This document shows positions 33,637-42,626 of a stretch of DNA of 64,000 nt, one piece after another. Each line of letters starts with the position of its first letter. Positions within the stretch are counted from its first letter, which is position 1. The notes under the pieces were generated by a model. That model was not told the origin of the DNA. It made no database searches and saw only the letters and a program-made list of their open reading frames with translations. The DNA is from Nocardioides halotolerans DSM 19273. Lineage in GTDB: Bacteria; Actinomycetota; Actinomycetes; Propionibacteriales; Nocardioidaceae. The stretch covers positions 319,296 through 383,295 of the forward strand of contig NZ_KE383923.1 of the NCBI RefSeq assembly GCF_000422805.1, in the 5' to 3' direction. The position numbers and the translations under genes were made by a program.

Positions 33637-35447
33637 AGGCCGCGTTCCGCTACCAGCTGGTCAGTCACATCGTCGACACCAGCGGAGCCGCCGACGTCCT
33701 TCAGAGCGCCACCCGGGCAAGCAACCGCGGCCCCAAGGGCAACGGTGACATGCGGACCTTCCTCATCCTGCTGCTCCTCGCCGCCGCAGACGGCGAGCTC
33801 ACCATCGAGCGGATGCACCAGATCGGCACGCGCGAGCTGCCCCGCAACATCCAGCTCGAGCTCGGCACCGTCCGATCCAGCAGCACCCGCTACCGCCGCA
33901 ACGCCGCGGCGCCGCGCGGGCTGCCGGCGAAGTTCGGTCTCCGAGCGGTCCCGCCGCTGCCGGACACGGAACACGAGCAGGTCGATATGCCCATCGACGA
34001 GCTGTACCACCTCACCAGGAAGATCAGCGCCAAGCTCGCGTGGACCGGCCCCAAGGCCGACGGGCTCACCAAGGAGGAGAAGGCCCAGCGGCAGGACATC
34101 GTGCGGGAGGTCAGCGACCGGCTGCTGCGCGCCACCCTCCCCGAGCGGCCCGGCAGCTCCTACGCCCTCGACGAGAGCGGTATCTGGGCCTGGGCGCGCG
34201 GTCGAAAGTCACGTCGCAACCCGACCGAGCCGGCAGCTGACGAAGCCCGTGACGACGACGAGCCCGGAGGCGTCGCCCTCGCCGATGAGCCAGCTCCCGT
34301 CGCTGCCCCTGGCAGGCCGCTCTCGACCTGCCCCGACGCGACCTGGGGCACCAAGACCGGCAAGGACGGCACCCAAGACGCCTACTTCGGCTACGGCCTC
34401 CACGCCCTGGTCCGCATCCCCGACCTGCGCCACGGCCCCTCGTTCACCGACGAAGACGACCCTGTCCTGATCGCAGCCCTCGAACTCACTCCCGCGGCCA
34501 CCGACGTCGTCGACGTGAGCCTCGGACTCCTCGACCGCGTCCGCGCCCACCACCCGGTCAAGGACCTGGCCGCCGACCGGCACTACTCCTACAAGGAATG
34601 GAACCGGTGGGCCCACCAGCTCTGGACCCGCGGCATCCGACCCGTCCTCGACCTCCGCGAGAACGAGCACGGCTTCCGCGACTACGACGGCGCCAAGGTC
34701 GCCGCCTCCTGGCCCCACTGCCCCGGCACCCCCAACCGCCTCGGCACCATCCACAGGCCGGGCATCGGCGCCCCCAAGGCCGACCGCGAGAAGTTCGACG
34801 ACCTGATCGCTGAACGGCAGACCTATGCCATGCGCCGCGTCAAGAGCCACATCCCCGACGGCGCGTCCCGGTGGGAGTGCCCCGCCCGCGCCGGCAAGAT
34901 CGGCTGCCCCCACGTCGAGGGCACCGTCGAGGTCGCCCACCAGCTCGACCTCCCCGTCGTCGCCCGGCCACCGGCCGAGGACGCGAAGCCCACCTGCTGC
35001 ACCCAACGCACCTTCATGATCCGAGTCCAGCCACCGACCGAGGACGACACCCGCGCCGAGCGCGACCGGAAGACCAAGCTCGCCCAAGCGATGAAGCACG
35101 CCCAGGACGAGTACTGGGGCGACCAACGCTGGGTCACGAGCTTCAACCGGCGCACCCACGTCGAAGGAGCATTCGGCAACCTCAAGAACCCCAACACCGA
35201 GAACGTCCACCGCGGCCTGTTCCGTTTCATGGGCCTCCCGCTGGTCACCCTCGCGATTACCGCTGCGGCGACCGCGACCAACCTCCGACAGCTCCGCAAC
35301 TGGCACGACCGCACGGGAAACGGCGACCCCTGCAACCCCCTCCTCGCCCCCGAGCCCGAGTTCCACGGCTTCGTGCTCCTGACCAACCCGAACGTCATCG
35401 ACGCGAGCACGGAGCCCGACGACCTCGAGCTGCCAGAGGCCGCATGA
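33633..35447 (+). CDS. DDE-transposase-like protein, second copy
   Basis: A 604-residue protein starting at GTG 33633 inside the previous stop. Probable catalytic residues are D180 (SYALDESGIWAWARG), D315 (LAADRHYSYKEWNRW) and E511 (THVEGAFGNLKN), followed by the helix LVTLAITAAATATNLRQL. A Cys-rich insert (CPARAGKIGCPH and TCCTQRTF) lies between D315 and E511. The layout (N-terminal hydrophobic block, DDE core, Cys-rich insert) matches the protein at 21690, and in both cases a degenerate recombinase is encoded directly upstream. Confidence 0.75.
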   Translation: MKAAFRYQLVSHIVDTSGAADVLQSATRASNRGPKGNGDMRTFLILLLLAAADGELTIERMHQIGTRELPRNIQLELGTVRSSSTRYRRNAAAPRGLPAKFGLRAVPPLPDTEHEQVDMPIDELYHLTRKISAKLAWTGPKADGLTKEEKAQRQDIVREVSDRLLRATLPERPGSSYALDESGIWAWARGRKSRRNPTEPAADEARDDDEPGGVALADEPAPVAAPGRPLSTCPDATWGTKTGKDGTQDAYFGYGLHALVRIPDLRHGPSFTDEDDPVLIAALELTPAATDVVDVSLGLLDRVRAHHPVKDLAADRHYSYKEWNRWAHQLWTRGIRPVLDLRENEHGFRDYDGAKVAASWPHCPGTPNRLGTIHRPGIGAPKADREKFDDLIAERQTYAMRRVKSHIPDGASRWECPARAGKIGCPHVEGTVEVAHQLDLPVVARPPAEDAKPTCCTQRTFMIRVQPPTEDDTRAERDRKTKLAQAMKHAQDEYWGDQRWVTSFNRRTHVEGAFGNLKNPNTENVHRGLFRFMGLPLVTLAITAAATATNLRQLRNWHDRTGNGDPCNPLLAPEPEFHGFVLLTNPNVIDASTEPDDLELPEAA

Positions 35448-35468
35448 CCGGCGTGCAGAGGGGGCCAG

Positions 35469-35480
35469 TGATCGCGATCA
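35469..35480. promoter_or_regulatory. 12-bp perfect palindrome
   Basis: TGATCGCGATCA lies between the transposase-like gene and the next gene, 36 bp before the latter's start. It may be an operator; no partner is known. Confidence 0.25.
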
Positions 35481-35515
35481 ATGCCGTGTCGCACCCAGCC
35501 CGCACCCTCTAGCCC

Positions 35516-36127
35516 ATGGAGACCAGCTGGGAGTTCACCTACAACGACGAGCCGCTCTACGTCTACGCCTACGCCTCCGGGGACCCCACCCGGATCGGGT
35601 TCCGACACGACGACGACAAGGACAACAAGCGCACCTACCTGATCAGCCGGGGCATTGACGACTCCGAAGCCAAGCTTCTGTGGTCCGTGCCGCTCGACGA
35701 CCACGGCGGCTACACCTTCGAGCGCGACGACTACGACCCCTCCCACCACACGCGGCCGTCATGGGCGCCGGACCCTCGCGCCCGCGTCGTCCTCGACCAC
35801 GTCAACGCCCTCACCAACGAGGAGATCCTCCAGATCGCCCAGCAACTTGCTGCAGGCGAGGCCGAGGACGCGATGGAGTTCTGCGCCAACCGCTGGGCAG
35901 CCCTCGAGCGCAAGGAGCGAGAGCGAGACGAGGCCGAACGACGCCTCCGCACAGCCCACCTCATGGTCGACGCGCTCACGCAGCCGGACCCCTTCACCCG
36001 CAGCACCGCAGCGCAGCTCGCCCCCAGCTTTGCCGGCACCATCGACGAGTTCCGCCACATCGTCGCCCATCTCACCGGCAACGACATCCCGCCCGCGCAG
36101 CAAGGCGAGATCGGCACAGCACTGTGA
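35516..36127 (+). CDS. Hypothetical protein (203 aa)
   Basis: It starts at ATG 35516 (METSWEFTYNDEPLYVYAYA). An N-terminal beta-rich part (residues 1-80) is followed by a long charged helix (RWAALERKERERDEAERRLR) and a helical end. Family not recognised. It is coupled by GTGA overlap to the next gene, and follows the transposase-like gene by 68 bp on the same strand. Confidence 0.55.
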   Translation: METSWEFTYNDEPLYVYAYASGDPTRIGFRHDDDKDNKRTYLISRGIDDSEAKLLWSVPLDDHGGYTFERDDYDPSHHTRPSWAPDPRARVVLDHVNALTNEEILQIAQQLAAGEAEDAMEFCANRWAALERKERERDEAERRLRTAHLMVDALTQPDPFTRSTAAQLAPSFAGTIDEFRHIVAHLTGNDIPPAQQGEIGTAL

Positions 36128-36504
36128 GCACGCCGGCGGACGCCCAGTCCGACGAGCCCGAGTGGTTCCTCGAACCCTTCACCCACATCCGCTATGTCGG
36201 CAACTACGAGGACTACGCCGATCTGGACTACGGATACCGTGCGTTCCTGATCTTCGTTCACGACGGGCGAGCTGCCACGGCACGCCTACCCCTCATCCTC
36301 GGCGGCCCAGGCGGAAAGACCTGGGAGCGCCTCAACGCCGAGATTCGGCACGTTCTCGATCTGCTCGCCGAGATGGATCACCAGACCCGGCTCGCGTTCC
36401 ACCGCAGCATCAACGAGACCATGGACTTCTACTTCACTCTTGAGAGGCTGGGCCTCGACAGCGAGTCACGGGTCAAGTCGAGCGAGTGCAACGATCAGCG
36501 GTGA
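36124..36504 (+). CDS. Small hypothetical protein (126 aa)
   Basis: It starts at GTG 36124, inside the stop of the preceding gene. The acidic N-terminus is followed by FTHIRYVGNYEDYADLDYGY and a helix (WERLNAEIRHVLDLLAEMDH). Family unknown. It is the last gene of the island on this side; the aromatic cluster begins 125 bp further on. Confidence 0.55.
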   Translation: MSTPADAQSDEPEWFLEPFTHIRYVGNYEDYADLDYGYRAFLIFVHDGRAATARLPLILGGPGGKTWERLNAEIRHVLDLLAEMDHQTRLAFHRSINETMDFYFTLERLGLDSESRVKSSECNDQR

Positions 36505-36628
36505 GCGCATCCGGCGCGAACGCGGAATCGACCACACATTGCACGGCGAGACAGCCGCCGACACCTGCGAAATCCAGCTCGACGGCGACACAGGTGACGC
36601 GCGATTCAGTCTCTCGGCTTCTCTCGCA

Positions 36629-37165
36629 TCAAGATGCAAGCGGACCCCGGCCGAACATCGACAACTGGGCATACGAGGCATCCGAACCGTCGCTGCGACT
36701 CATCGGAAACTCGAAGCTGCCGCCGAGCAGGCCCAGGTCGAGCGGGGCATCGACGATCCAGTCCCGGACCACGGCCCGGTGGGCGATCTTCCACACCCCG
36801 TTCCGGCACTCGTAGCGGTTGAAGGTGCGGCACGCGGCGAACCGCTGGTCACCGCCGCCTTTCGGGCGGTGGTAGGAGATCCGGTGCGTCTCGCCCTCGG
36901 CCCGGTCCCCGTCGACCTGGTACCACTCGTTGAGCACGTAGTGGGCGACGATCTCGAACTGAGGGAGGAACGTGTCGAACGCCCAGTCCAGGAACTCCGA
37001 GACGGGGCCGCTGTGCATCGAGCCGTGCTCTTCGACGGCGTCCTCGAAGTAGATGGACGCGATGAGGTCGCGGTCCCGTCGGTCGACGCCTCGGCAGTAG
37101 GCCATCTCCAGCTCGTGCAGACGCTGCTTCACCAGCAGGTCTCGCACCTCGTCGTCGATGGTCAT
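36629..37165 (-). CDS. SnoaL/NTF2-like protein, ring-hydroxylase small-subunit type
   Basis: A 178-residue protein starting at ATG 37165 (MTIDDEVRDLLVKQRLHELE). The helix followed by YCRGVDRRDRDLIASIYFED and the later strands (VAHYVLNEWYQVDGDRAEGE, RTFNRYECRNGVWKIAHRAV) match the SnoaL_4/NTF2-like fold found in dioxygenase beta subunits and dehydratases. It lacks an alpha-subunit partner directly beside it. Divergent from the FAH-MarR-cupin operon across 106 bp, a likely regulatory region. Confidence 0.8.
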   Translation of the reverse strand: MTIDDEVRDLLVKQRLHELEMAYCRGVDRRDRDLIASIYFEDAVEEHGSMHSGPVSEFLDWAFDTFLPQFEIVAHYVLNEWYQVDGDRAEGETHRISYHRPKGGGDQRFAACRTFNRYECRNGVWKIAHRAVVRDWIVDAPLDLGLLGGSFEFPMSRSDGSDASYAQLSMFGRGPLAS

Positions 37166-37271
37166 GGAACAACCCCCCAGCAGCTCAAGAATGTTACGTG
37201 TACGTTGCACTTGCAGCACACGGGTGTCAAGATTCATCTAGGGGCGACTGGAGCAGACGGGAGGCAAATCT

Positions 37272-38150
37272 ATGCGACTGTGTCGATTCAATGTCGACCG
37301 CCTCGGACTCGTCACCCCTGAAGGTCGCGTCCAAGACATCACGTACACGTTGAATGTTCTCCCCACTCAGTGCTGGCCGCCGCCCGTGGGCGACCCGGTG
37401 GTGACCAACCTGGACAGGGTGATGACGGCCTTGGACGACCGGGCCGGGACCGCGACCGTCGACGCCACCAGCGTTGCGTTGCACAGCCTCGTGACCTCGC
37501 CGACCAAGGTCATGGCGGCGCCGGCGAACTACCGTCGGCACGTCGAGGAAGACACCCTCGATCCCGGGGTCGATCAGGGCGTCCACCGGGCGCGGCTCTC
37601 CGGGGTGACCCATCCCGTGGAGGAACTGGGGCTCTTCCTCAAGGCCTCGTCCTCGCTGGCCGGTCCCGCCGACGGGATCCGCGTCCGCGGAGGCTCCGTG
37701 CGCACCGACTACGAGGTGGAGCTCGCGGTAGTGATCGGACGTACGGTGCGCGACGTAGCAGCGGCGGACGCCATGGACCACATCGCCGGCTACTGCATCG
37801 GGCTCGACATGAGCGTCCGCGGGAAGCAGGACCGCAGCTTCCGCAAGTCCGGCGACACCTTCACGGTCCTCGGCCCCTGGCTCACGACGGCCGACGAGAT
37901 CGACGACCCGGGCGCACTCACGTTGTGGCTGAGCCTCAACGGCGAGGAGCGCCAGCGCTCGTCCACCTCGGCGATGACCGTCGGCATCCCTCGCCTGGTC
38001 GAGCTGGCGTCGCAGATGTACACGCTTCACCCCGGCGACGTCCTGCTGACCGGGACTCCTGAGGGTGTGGGACCGGTGGCTCCCGGGGACGTGATCGTGG
38101 CCGGAGCCGATGGGCTGGGCTCGATGACCGTGGAAGTGTCCGCCGCATGA
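37272..38150 (+). CDS. Fumarylacetoacetate hydrolase-family protein
   Basis: A 292-residue protein with the FAH C-terminal fold: KVMAAPANYRRHVEE, LFLKASSSLAGPADGIRV, DYEVELAVVIGRTVRDV (acidic metal ligands), GLDMSVRGKQDRSFRKSGDT and LLTGTPEGVGPVAPGD. Such enzymes hydrolyse C-C bonds in ring-cleavage products such as acylpyruvates or isomerise maleylpyruvate, in the cytosol with Mg or Mn. Beside a gentisate-dioxygenase-like gene, a maleylpyruvate or fumarylpyruvate hydrolase role is likely. ATGA overlap with the following marR gene. Confidence 0.9.
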   Translation: MRLCRFNVDRLGLVTPEGRVQDITYTLNVLPTQCWPPPVGDPVVTNLDRVMTALDDRAGTATVDATSVALHSLVTSPTKVMAAPANYRRHVEEDTLDPGVDQGVHRARLSGVTHPVEELGLFLKASSSLAGPADGIRVRGGSVRTDYEVELAVVIGRTVRDVAAADAMDHIAGYCIGLDMSVRGKQDRSFRKSGDTFTVLGPWLTTADEIDDPGALTLWLSLNGEERQRSSTSAMTVGIPRLVELASQMYTLHPGDVLLTGTPEGVGPVAPGDVIVAGADGLGSMTVEVSAA

Positions 38151-38680
38151 CCACGACCACGGCCTCATTCCTCGACGCGACGAACGATCTCCTCTCCGGC
38201 GGGGGTCTGACGACGGACAGTGACGTCCTCGGGCGGTTCGAGCTGCAGCGCATGCCCGGATACCTCATCCGCAGGCTGGACAGCCGCGCTGCCGCCCTCT
38301 TCGAGACCCACACCGGCCAGGCTCGTCTTACGCCCCGGCAGTTTGGGCTCCTCAAGGTCGTCCACGACGAGGGCACGGTGTTGCAGAGCGACCTGGCCCT
38401 CCTGCTCCACCTCGACCGGAGCACCCTGGGCGAAATGCTCCAACGCATGGTCGACCGGGGGCTGGTGCTGCGAAGCCCCACCGCCGCCGACCGCCGCACC
38501 AGCGAAGTGCGGCTGACGAGCGCCGGGGAGGAAGCCCTGCTGCAGAACGTCGTCGGTGCGCTCGACGCGCAGCGCGCCCTCCTCAGCCCACTACCCGACT
38601 ACTTGCGTCCGGTCTTCATGGCCTGTCTGGCGATGCTCGCGGACGCCGACGCAGCCCCGCCCGAGGAGAAAGAGGAATGA
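38147..38680 (+). CDS. MarR-family transcriptional regulator
   Basis: A 177-residue winged-helix protein. The N-terminal helix LGRFELQRMPGYLIRRLDSR is followed by LTPRQFGLLKVVHDEGTVLQ, the recognition part LLHLDRSTLGEMLQRMVDRG and the wing VLRSPTAADRRTSEVRLTSA. It is encoded between FAH and the gentisate dioxygenase-like gene with 4-bp overlaps/short gaps, so it probably senses the aromatic substrate and controls this operon and the divergent SnoaL-like gene. Confidence 0.92.
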   Translation: MTTTTASFLDATNDLLSGGGLTTDSDVLGRFELQRMPGYLIRRLDSRAAALFETHTGQARLTPRQFGLLKVVHDEGTVLQSDLALLLHLDRSTLGEMLQRMVDRGLVLRSPTAADRRTSEVRLTSAGEEALLQNVVGALDAQRALLSPLPDYLRPVFMACLAMLADADAAPPEEKEE

Positions 38681-38684
38681 CACG

Positions 38685-39632
38685 ATGACCCTGTGGAGCG
38701 AGACCGTCTCGTCCCTCGACGACTTGTACGTCGTGACCGACCGGCTCGACGTCACGCCCGGGTGGGTCAACCGGTCCACCCCGATCTTCTGGGATTCGCC
38801 CCGGACGGCGTTCGTGCCGGCGCGCTGGCACTACGACGAGGTTCGCCGATCCCTCGACGACGCTGGGCGGCTGATCGACGTGGAGCTGGCCGAGCGACGC
38901 AACCTGGTCCTGCGCAACCCCCACACCGGCAACGACTTCGCGACCACCCGAGGCTTCGCCTGCGCTTACCAGATGATCCTCCCGCAGGAGGTCGCTCCGA
39001 CCCATCGGCACTCACCGCACGCCGTGCGGCTGATGATCGACGCGGTCGGAACCTACTCGGTCGTCGACGGCGAGCGGATCCCCATGGAGTCGGGGGACGT
39101 GGTGCTGACCCCCGGTGGGAGCTGGCACGGGCACGGGCACGACGGTCACGAGCCCGCATACTGGTTCGACGCCCTCGACATTCCTTTGGTGCACCTGCTC
39201 GAGCCGATGCGCTACGAGGAGCACCCCGACCGGTTCGCCCCGATCGTCTCCCGTGCCGACACCTCTCCGTACCGGTTCCGCTCGGAGGACATCCAGGCCC
39301 GGCTGGACGCGGCACCGTCGGCTCCGGACGGCACCCACGGGCCCAAGATCTGGCTCGACGCACCGGAGATGCCCTCGATGGGGCTCACCGTGGAGCGGCT
39401 CGCCTCCGGCACGACCACCACTCCTCACCGCTCCAACGCCAACCGCGTGTTCGTGGTGATGGACGGCTCCGGCACGACGACGGCGGGCGACACCGAGCTG
39501 ACGTGGTCGCGCGGCGACACAGTGGTCGTGCCCACCTGGTCGACGTACCACCACGCAGCGACCTCCGACGCCACCCTGTTCGGGGTCTCCGACGAGCCGG
39601 TGATGCGGGCGCTCAACTACTACCGCGAGTAG
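38685..39632 (+). CDS. Gentisate 1,2-dioxygenase-like bicupin
   Basis: A 315-residue protein starting at ATG 38685, 4 nt after the marR stop, with GAGGAGAAAGAGG upstream. Two cupin domains are visible: the first with PTHRHSPHAVRLMIDAVG and SGDVVLTPGGSWHGHGHDG, the second with TPHRSNANRVFVVMDGSG and RGDTVVVPTWSTYHHA. The family binds Fe(II) and cleaves gentisate or related salicylates to ring-opened products. Somewhat shorter than typical gentisate dioxygenases (340-370), so the substrate could differ, e.g. 5-nitrosalicylate or 1-hydroxy-2-naphthoate. Confidence 0.87.
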   Translation: MTLWSETVSSLDDLYVVTDRLDVTPGWVNRSTPIFWDSPRTAFVPARWHYDEVRRSLDDAGRLIDVELAERRNLVLRNPHTGNDFATTRGFACAYQMILPQEVAPTHRHSPHAVRLMIDAVGTYSVVDGERIPMESGDVVLTPGGSWHGHGHDGHEPAYWFDALDIPLVHLLEPMRYEEHPDRFAPIVSRADTSPYRFRSEDIQARLDAAPSAPDGTHGPKIWLDAPEMPSMGLTVERLASGTTTTPHRSNANRVFVVMDGSGTTTAGDTELTWSRGDTVVVPTWSTYHHAATSDATLFGVSDEPVMRALNYYRE

Positions 39633-39637
39633 ACCGC

Positions 39638-41344
39638 TCAGCTCCGCTTCTCGCGGAACTCCTGCTCGCTCGGATGGTCGACCAGCTCCACCTCGCGCTG
39701 CCGCAGGTCGACGCGGCGGATCTTGCCGGAAATGGTCTTGGGCAGCTCGAAGAACTCCAGCCGTCGGATCCGCTGGTACGGCGCGAGGTGCTCGCGGGCG
39801 TGGGCGAGGATCGACCTCGCCGTCTCCTCGTTCGGCTCGTGCCCAGGCGCCAGGGCGATGTAGGCCTTGGGCACGGCTAGCCGCACCTCGTCGGGCGCCG
39901 GGACGACCGCGGCCTCGGCCACGGCGGGGTGCTCGATCAGCACGCTCTCGAGCTCGAAGGGGCTGATCTTGTAGTCCGAGGCCTTGAAGACGTCGTCGGT
40001 GCGACCGATGTAGGTGATGTAGCCGTCCTCGTCGCGCGAGGCCACGTCACCGGTGCGGTAGTAGCCGTCGGCCATGGCGGCGTCGTTGAGCGCCTCGTCC
40101 GCGTACCCGGTCATCACGGGCACCGGGTCACCGGTCAGGTCCAGGCACAGCTCTCCCTCGCCGACGCCGGCGACGACCTCCCCCGACACCGGGTCGAGCA
40201 GCACCGAGGGGACGCCGGGCAGAGGCCGGCCCATGGATCCGAGGCGCACCGGACTGCCGGGTGCGTTGCCGATCTGCGCCGTCGTCTCGGTCTGGCCGAA
40301 GCCGTCGCGGATCGACATGCCCCACTTGGCCTCGACCTGTGAGATGACTTCGGGGTTGAGCGGCTCTCCCGCGCTCACGAGCTCTCGGAGGGTCCCTGGT
40401 CCAGAGGAGAGGTCAGCGTTGATCAGCATCCGCCACACGGTCGGCGGCGCGCAGAACGAGGTGACCTCGTGTTCCTGCAGCACCCCGAGCAGGGCCTTCG
40501 CGTCGAAGCGCGCGTAGTTGTAGATGAAGACAGTCGCCTCGGCGTTCCAGGGCGCGAAGATGCACGACCAAGCGTGCTTGGCCCAGCCGGGCGAGGAGAT
40601 GTTGAGGTGCACGTCCCCGGGCCGGAGCCCGATCCAGTACATGGTGCTGAGGTGGCCGACGGGATACGACCGCTGAGTGTGGGTGACCAACTTGGGTCGG
40701 CTGGTGGTGCCGCTCGTGAAGTAGAGGAGCAGACGATCTTGAGGCGCGGTTGCCGGATGGCTCAGAGCGGGGTCCACCGTGAACGCGTCGTCGAGGTGAA
40801 GCCAGCCGCCCACCTGGTCGACGGCAATGCGCCGGTAGTCCCCGGCCAGGTCGTCGAACTTGGCTGCGTCGATGCCGTTGCACACCACTGCCCTGGCACG
40901 TGTGCGATCCAGGCGGTCGCGAAGATCCGAAGGGCCGACCGCCGTAGTTGTCGGCACGACGACTGCGCCGACCTTCATGACCGCAAGGACGACCTCCCAG
41001 AGCTCGCGCTGGTTGTTGAGCATCACGATCACCGGGTCGTCTTGACCGACGCCCTGAGCCGCCAGCCACGTTCCGATCTGGTCAGACCGGAACGCCATCT
41101 CGGCGAACGTGACGGTCGTCGAGCTGTGGTCCTCCTCGACGATGACGAGAGCCGGTCGATCGTTTCCACGTGCAATCTCGTCGAACCAGTCGAGGGCCCA
41201 GTTCCACCGCGATCCGAGCTCGGGCCAGCCGAACTCGGCACAGGCGCGAACCTGCTCTCCGCGCAGTGCCAGCAGCTGGTCTCGCGCGCTGCGGAAGGCA
41301 GCCGTGGCCGCGTTCGTCGGCTCGGAGGACGGCGGAAAGTTCAT
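39638..41344 (-). CDS. AMP-forming acyl/aryl-CoA synthetase
   Basis: A 568-residue adenylate-forming enzyme. The P-loop-like motif is LLLYFTSGTTSRPKLVTHTQ (about residue 225), the A5 motif is GFGQTETTAQIG, the A7 motif YRTGDVASRDEDGYITYIGR and the catalytic Lys is in PKTISGKIRR near the end. The pattern (SPGWAKHAWSCIFAPWNAEA) fits the medium-chain/benzoate CoA ligase group. It is the last gene of a minus-strand operon with SDR, Rieske subunits, hydrolase and extradiol dioxygenase, and shares ATGA with the SDR gene. It may activate the aromatic acid or a cleavage product. Confidence 0.92.
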   Translation of the reverse strand: MNFPPSSEPTNAATAAFRSARDQLLALRGEQVRACAEFGWPELGSRWNWALDWFDEIARGNDRPALVIVEEDHSSTTVTFAEMAFRSDQIGTWLAAQGVGQDDPVIVMLNNQRELWEVVLAVMKVGAVVVPTTTAVGPSDLRDRLDRTRARAVVCNGIDAAKFDDLAGDYRRIAVDQVGGWLHLDDAFTVDPALSHPATAPQDRLLLYFTSGTTSRPKLVTHTQRSYPVGHLSTMYWIGLRPGDVHLNISSPGWAKHAWSCIFAPWNAEATVFIYNYARFDAKALLGVLQEHEVTSFCAPPTVWRMLINADLSSGPGTLRELVSAGEPLNPEVISQVEAKWGMSIRDGFGQTETTAQIGNAPGSPVRLGSMGRPLPGVPSVLLDPVSGEVVAGVGEGELCLDLTGDPVPVMTGYADEALNDAAMADGYYRTGDVASRDEDGYITYIGRTDDVFKASDYKISPFELESVLIEHPAVAEAAVVPAPDEVRLAVPKAYIALAPGHEPNEETARSILAHAREHLAPYQRIRRLEFFELPKTISGKIRRVDLRQREVELVDHPSEQEFREKRS

Positions 41345-42123
41345 GACATGCTGCTTCCACCGTTGACCGACAGGGTCTGGCCGGTGACGAATCTTGAGTC
41401 CTCTCGAACGAGGTAGGCGACGGCTGCCGCCACCTCCTCCACCTCCCCGGCCCTACCGATCGGGATGAGTTCGACGGCGTCCTCGATGACCACCTCGAGG
41501 CGGGCGGGAGTCAGGCCCTCGCGTCGGCGGGTGTCGAGCTCGTCGGTCCTGGTGTACGACGGGGCGACGGTGTTGACCGTGATCCCGTACGCCGCGAATT
41601 CTCGGGCGAGTCCGACGGCGAGCCCGTGCACACCGCCCTTGGCCGCGTTGTAGATGGCGTGGTCCGTCAGCCCGTTGCGGACGGACTCGGCGCCGATGTT
41701 GACGATGCGACCACCACCTGCGGCGACCATGCGAGGGAGCGCGGCGAGCGTTGTCCAGATCGTCGTCATCAAGTTGTTGTCGATGGTCGCTCGAACGGTG
41801 GCCACGGTGTGCTCGAAGGTGGGCGCGATCACTCCCCCTCCAGCGTTGTTGACCAGGATGTCGAGCCCGCCGAGCTCCGTGTCGGCGTGGACCAGCATGG
41901 ACTCGGCAACTCCCTCCACGGCGAGGTCTCCGACGAAGCCCACGACGGCTCCAGGCCCATTCACCGCGCGTATCCGCTCGCAGGCATCCTTCACGACGGC
42001 GTCGTCGAGGCCGGCGACGAGCACGCTGGCTCCGTCCGCCCGCAACCGCTCCGAGATAGCCGCCCCGATCCCAGTCGCACCCCCGGTGACGACCGCGCGC
42101 CGGCCCTCCAGCGGCAGCCTCAC
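41341..42123 (-). CDS. SDR dehydrogenase, probable cis-dihydrodiol dehydrogenase
   Basis: A 260-residue classical SDR: TGGATGIG (about 13-20), NNAGGG (about 92-97), catalytic Ser in VNIGAESVRNG, and YNAAKGG giving YxxxK near residue 158. The end VTGQTLSVNGGSSMS is typical. Encoded by ATGA overlap directly after the Rieske beta subunit, it most likely rearomatises the cis-dihydrodiol to a catechol-type product using NAD. The exact diol is unknown. Confidence 0.87.
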   Translation of the reverse strand: MRLPLEGRRAVVTGGATGIGAAISERLRADGASVLVAGLDDAVVKDACERIRAVNGPGAVVGFVGDLAVEGVAESMLVHADTELGGLDILVNNAGGGVIAPTFEHTVATVRATIDNNLMTTIWTTLAALPRMVAAGGGRIVNIGAESVRNGLTDHAIYNAAKGGVHGLAVGLAREFAAYGITVNTVAPSYTRTDELDTRRREGLTPARLEVVIEDAVELIPIGRAGEVEEVAAAVAYLVREDSRFVTGQTLSVNGGSSMS

Positions 42124-42626
42124 AGGATGACCGCTACGTCGCTCGCGGGTCGCAGGACCGTCATGTCGAGGGTCACGCGCTTGTGCTTGATGCGGAGCTC
42201 GCCTGACTGCAGCACCAGCCGGTAGTCGAATCGGCCGGTGTACGTCGTCTCGCGGCCGGCCCGGCAGCGGTTGACGAGGAAGGAAGCGCGCACCCGCAGC
42301 TCGCCGTCCTCGACGCCGAGGAGCCTGACGTTGGTGACGAGGTGCCGCAGGTTCGAGTGGGGGTACTCGCGGTGCGCCTTGCGGCTGTTGAGGCGCTCCA
42401 CACGTGACGCCATCCGCATGCGGTTGTCATGGATGAGCATGAGCGAGGTCTGCCCAGTGCCGCCCGGGTCGTCCGTGCACGGGATCTCGTAGTGCGCGTC
42501 GTCGGTGTAGAGAGTGAGCCAGGTGTCCAGCTCCCAGTCGTCGAGAAGCTCGGCCTCGAGGTAGAGAAGGTCTTCCACCGCCGGACGCGTGACCTCGGCA
42601 AGGGCCGAGTCTTCGATCACTGTCAT
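42120..42626 (-). CDS. Aromatic-ring-hydroxylating dioxygenase beta subunit
   Basis: A 168-residue NTF2-fold protein: AVEDLLYLEAELLDDWELDT, WLTLYTDDAHYEIPC and TNVRLLGVEDGELRVRASF, the standard beta-subunit pattern of biphenyl/benzoate-type dioxygenases. It stabilises the alpha subunit and lacks redox centres. It overlaps the alpha gene at its start and the SDR at its stop (both ATGA), so subunits are made in step. Confidence 0.92.
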   Translation of the reverse strand: MTVIEDSALAEVTRPAVEDLLYLEAELLDDWELDTWLTLYTDDAHYEIPCTDDPGGTGQTSLMLIHDNRMRMASRVERLNSRKAHREYPHSNLRHLVTNVRLLGVEDGELRVRASFLVNRCRAGRETTYTGRFDYRLVLQSGELRIKHKRVTLDMTVLRPASDVAVIL

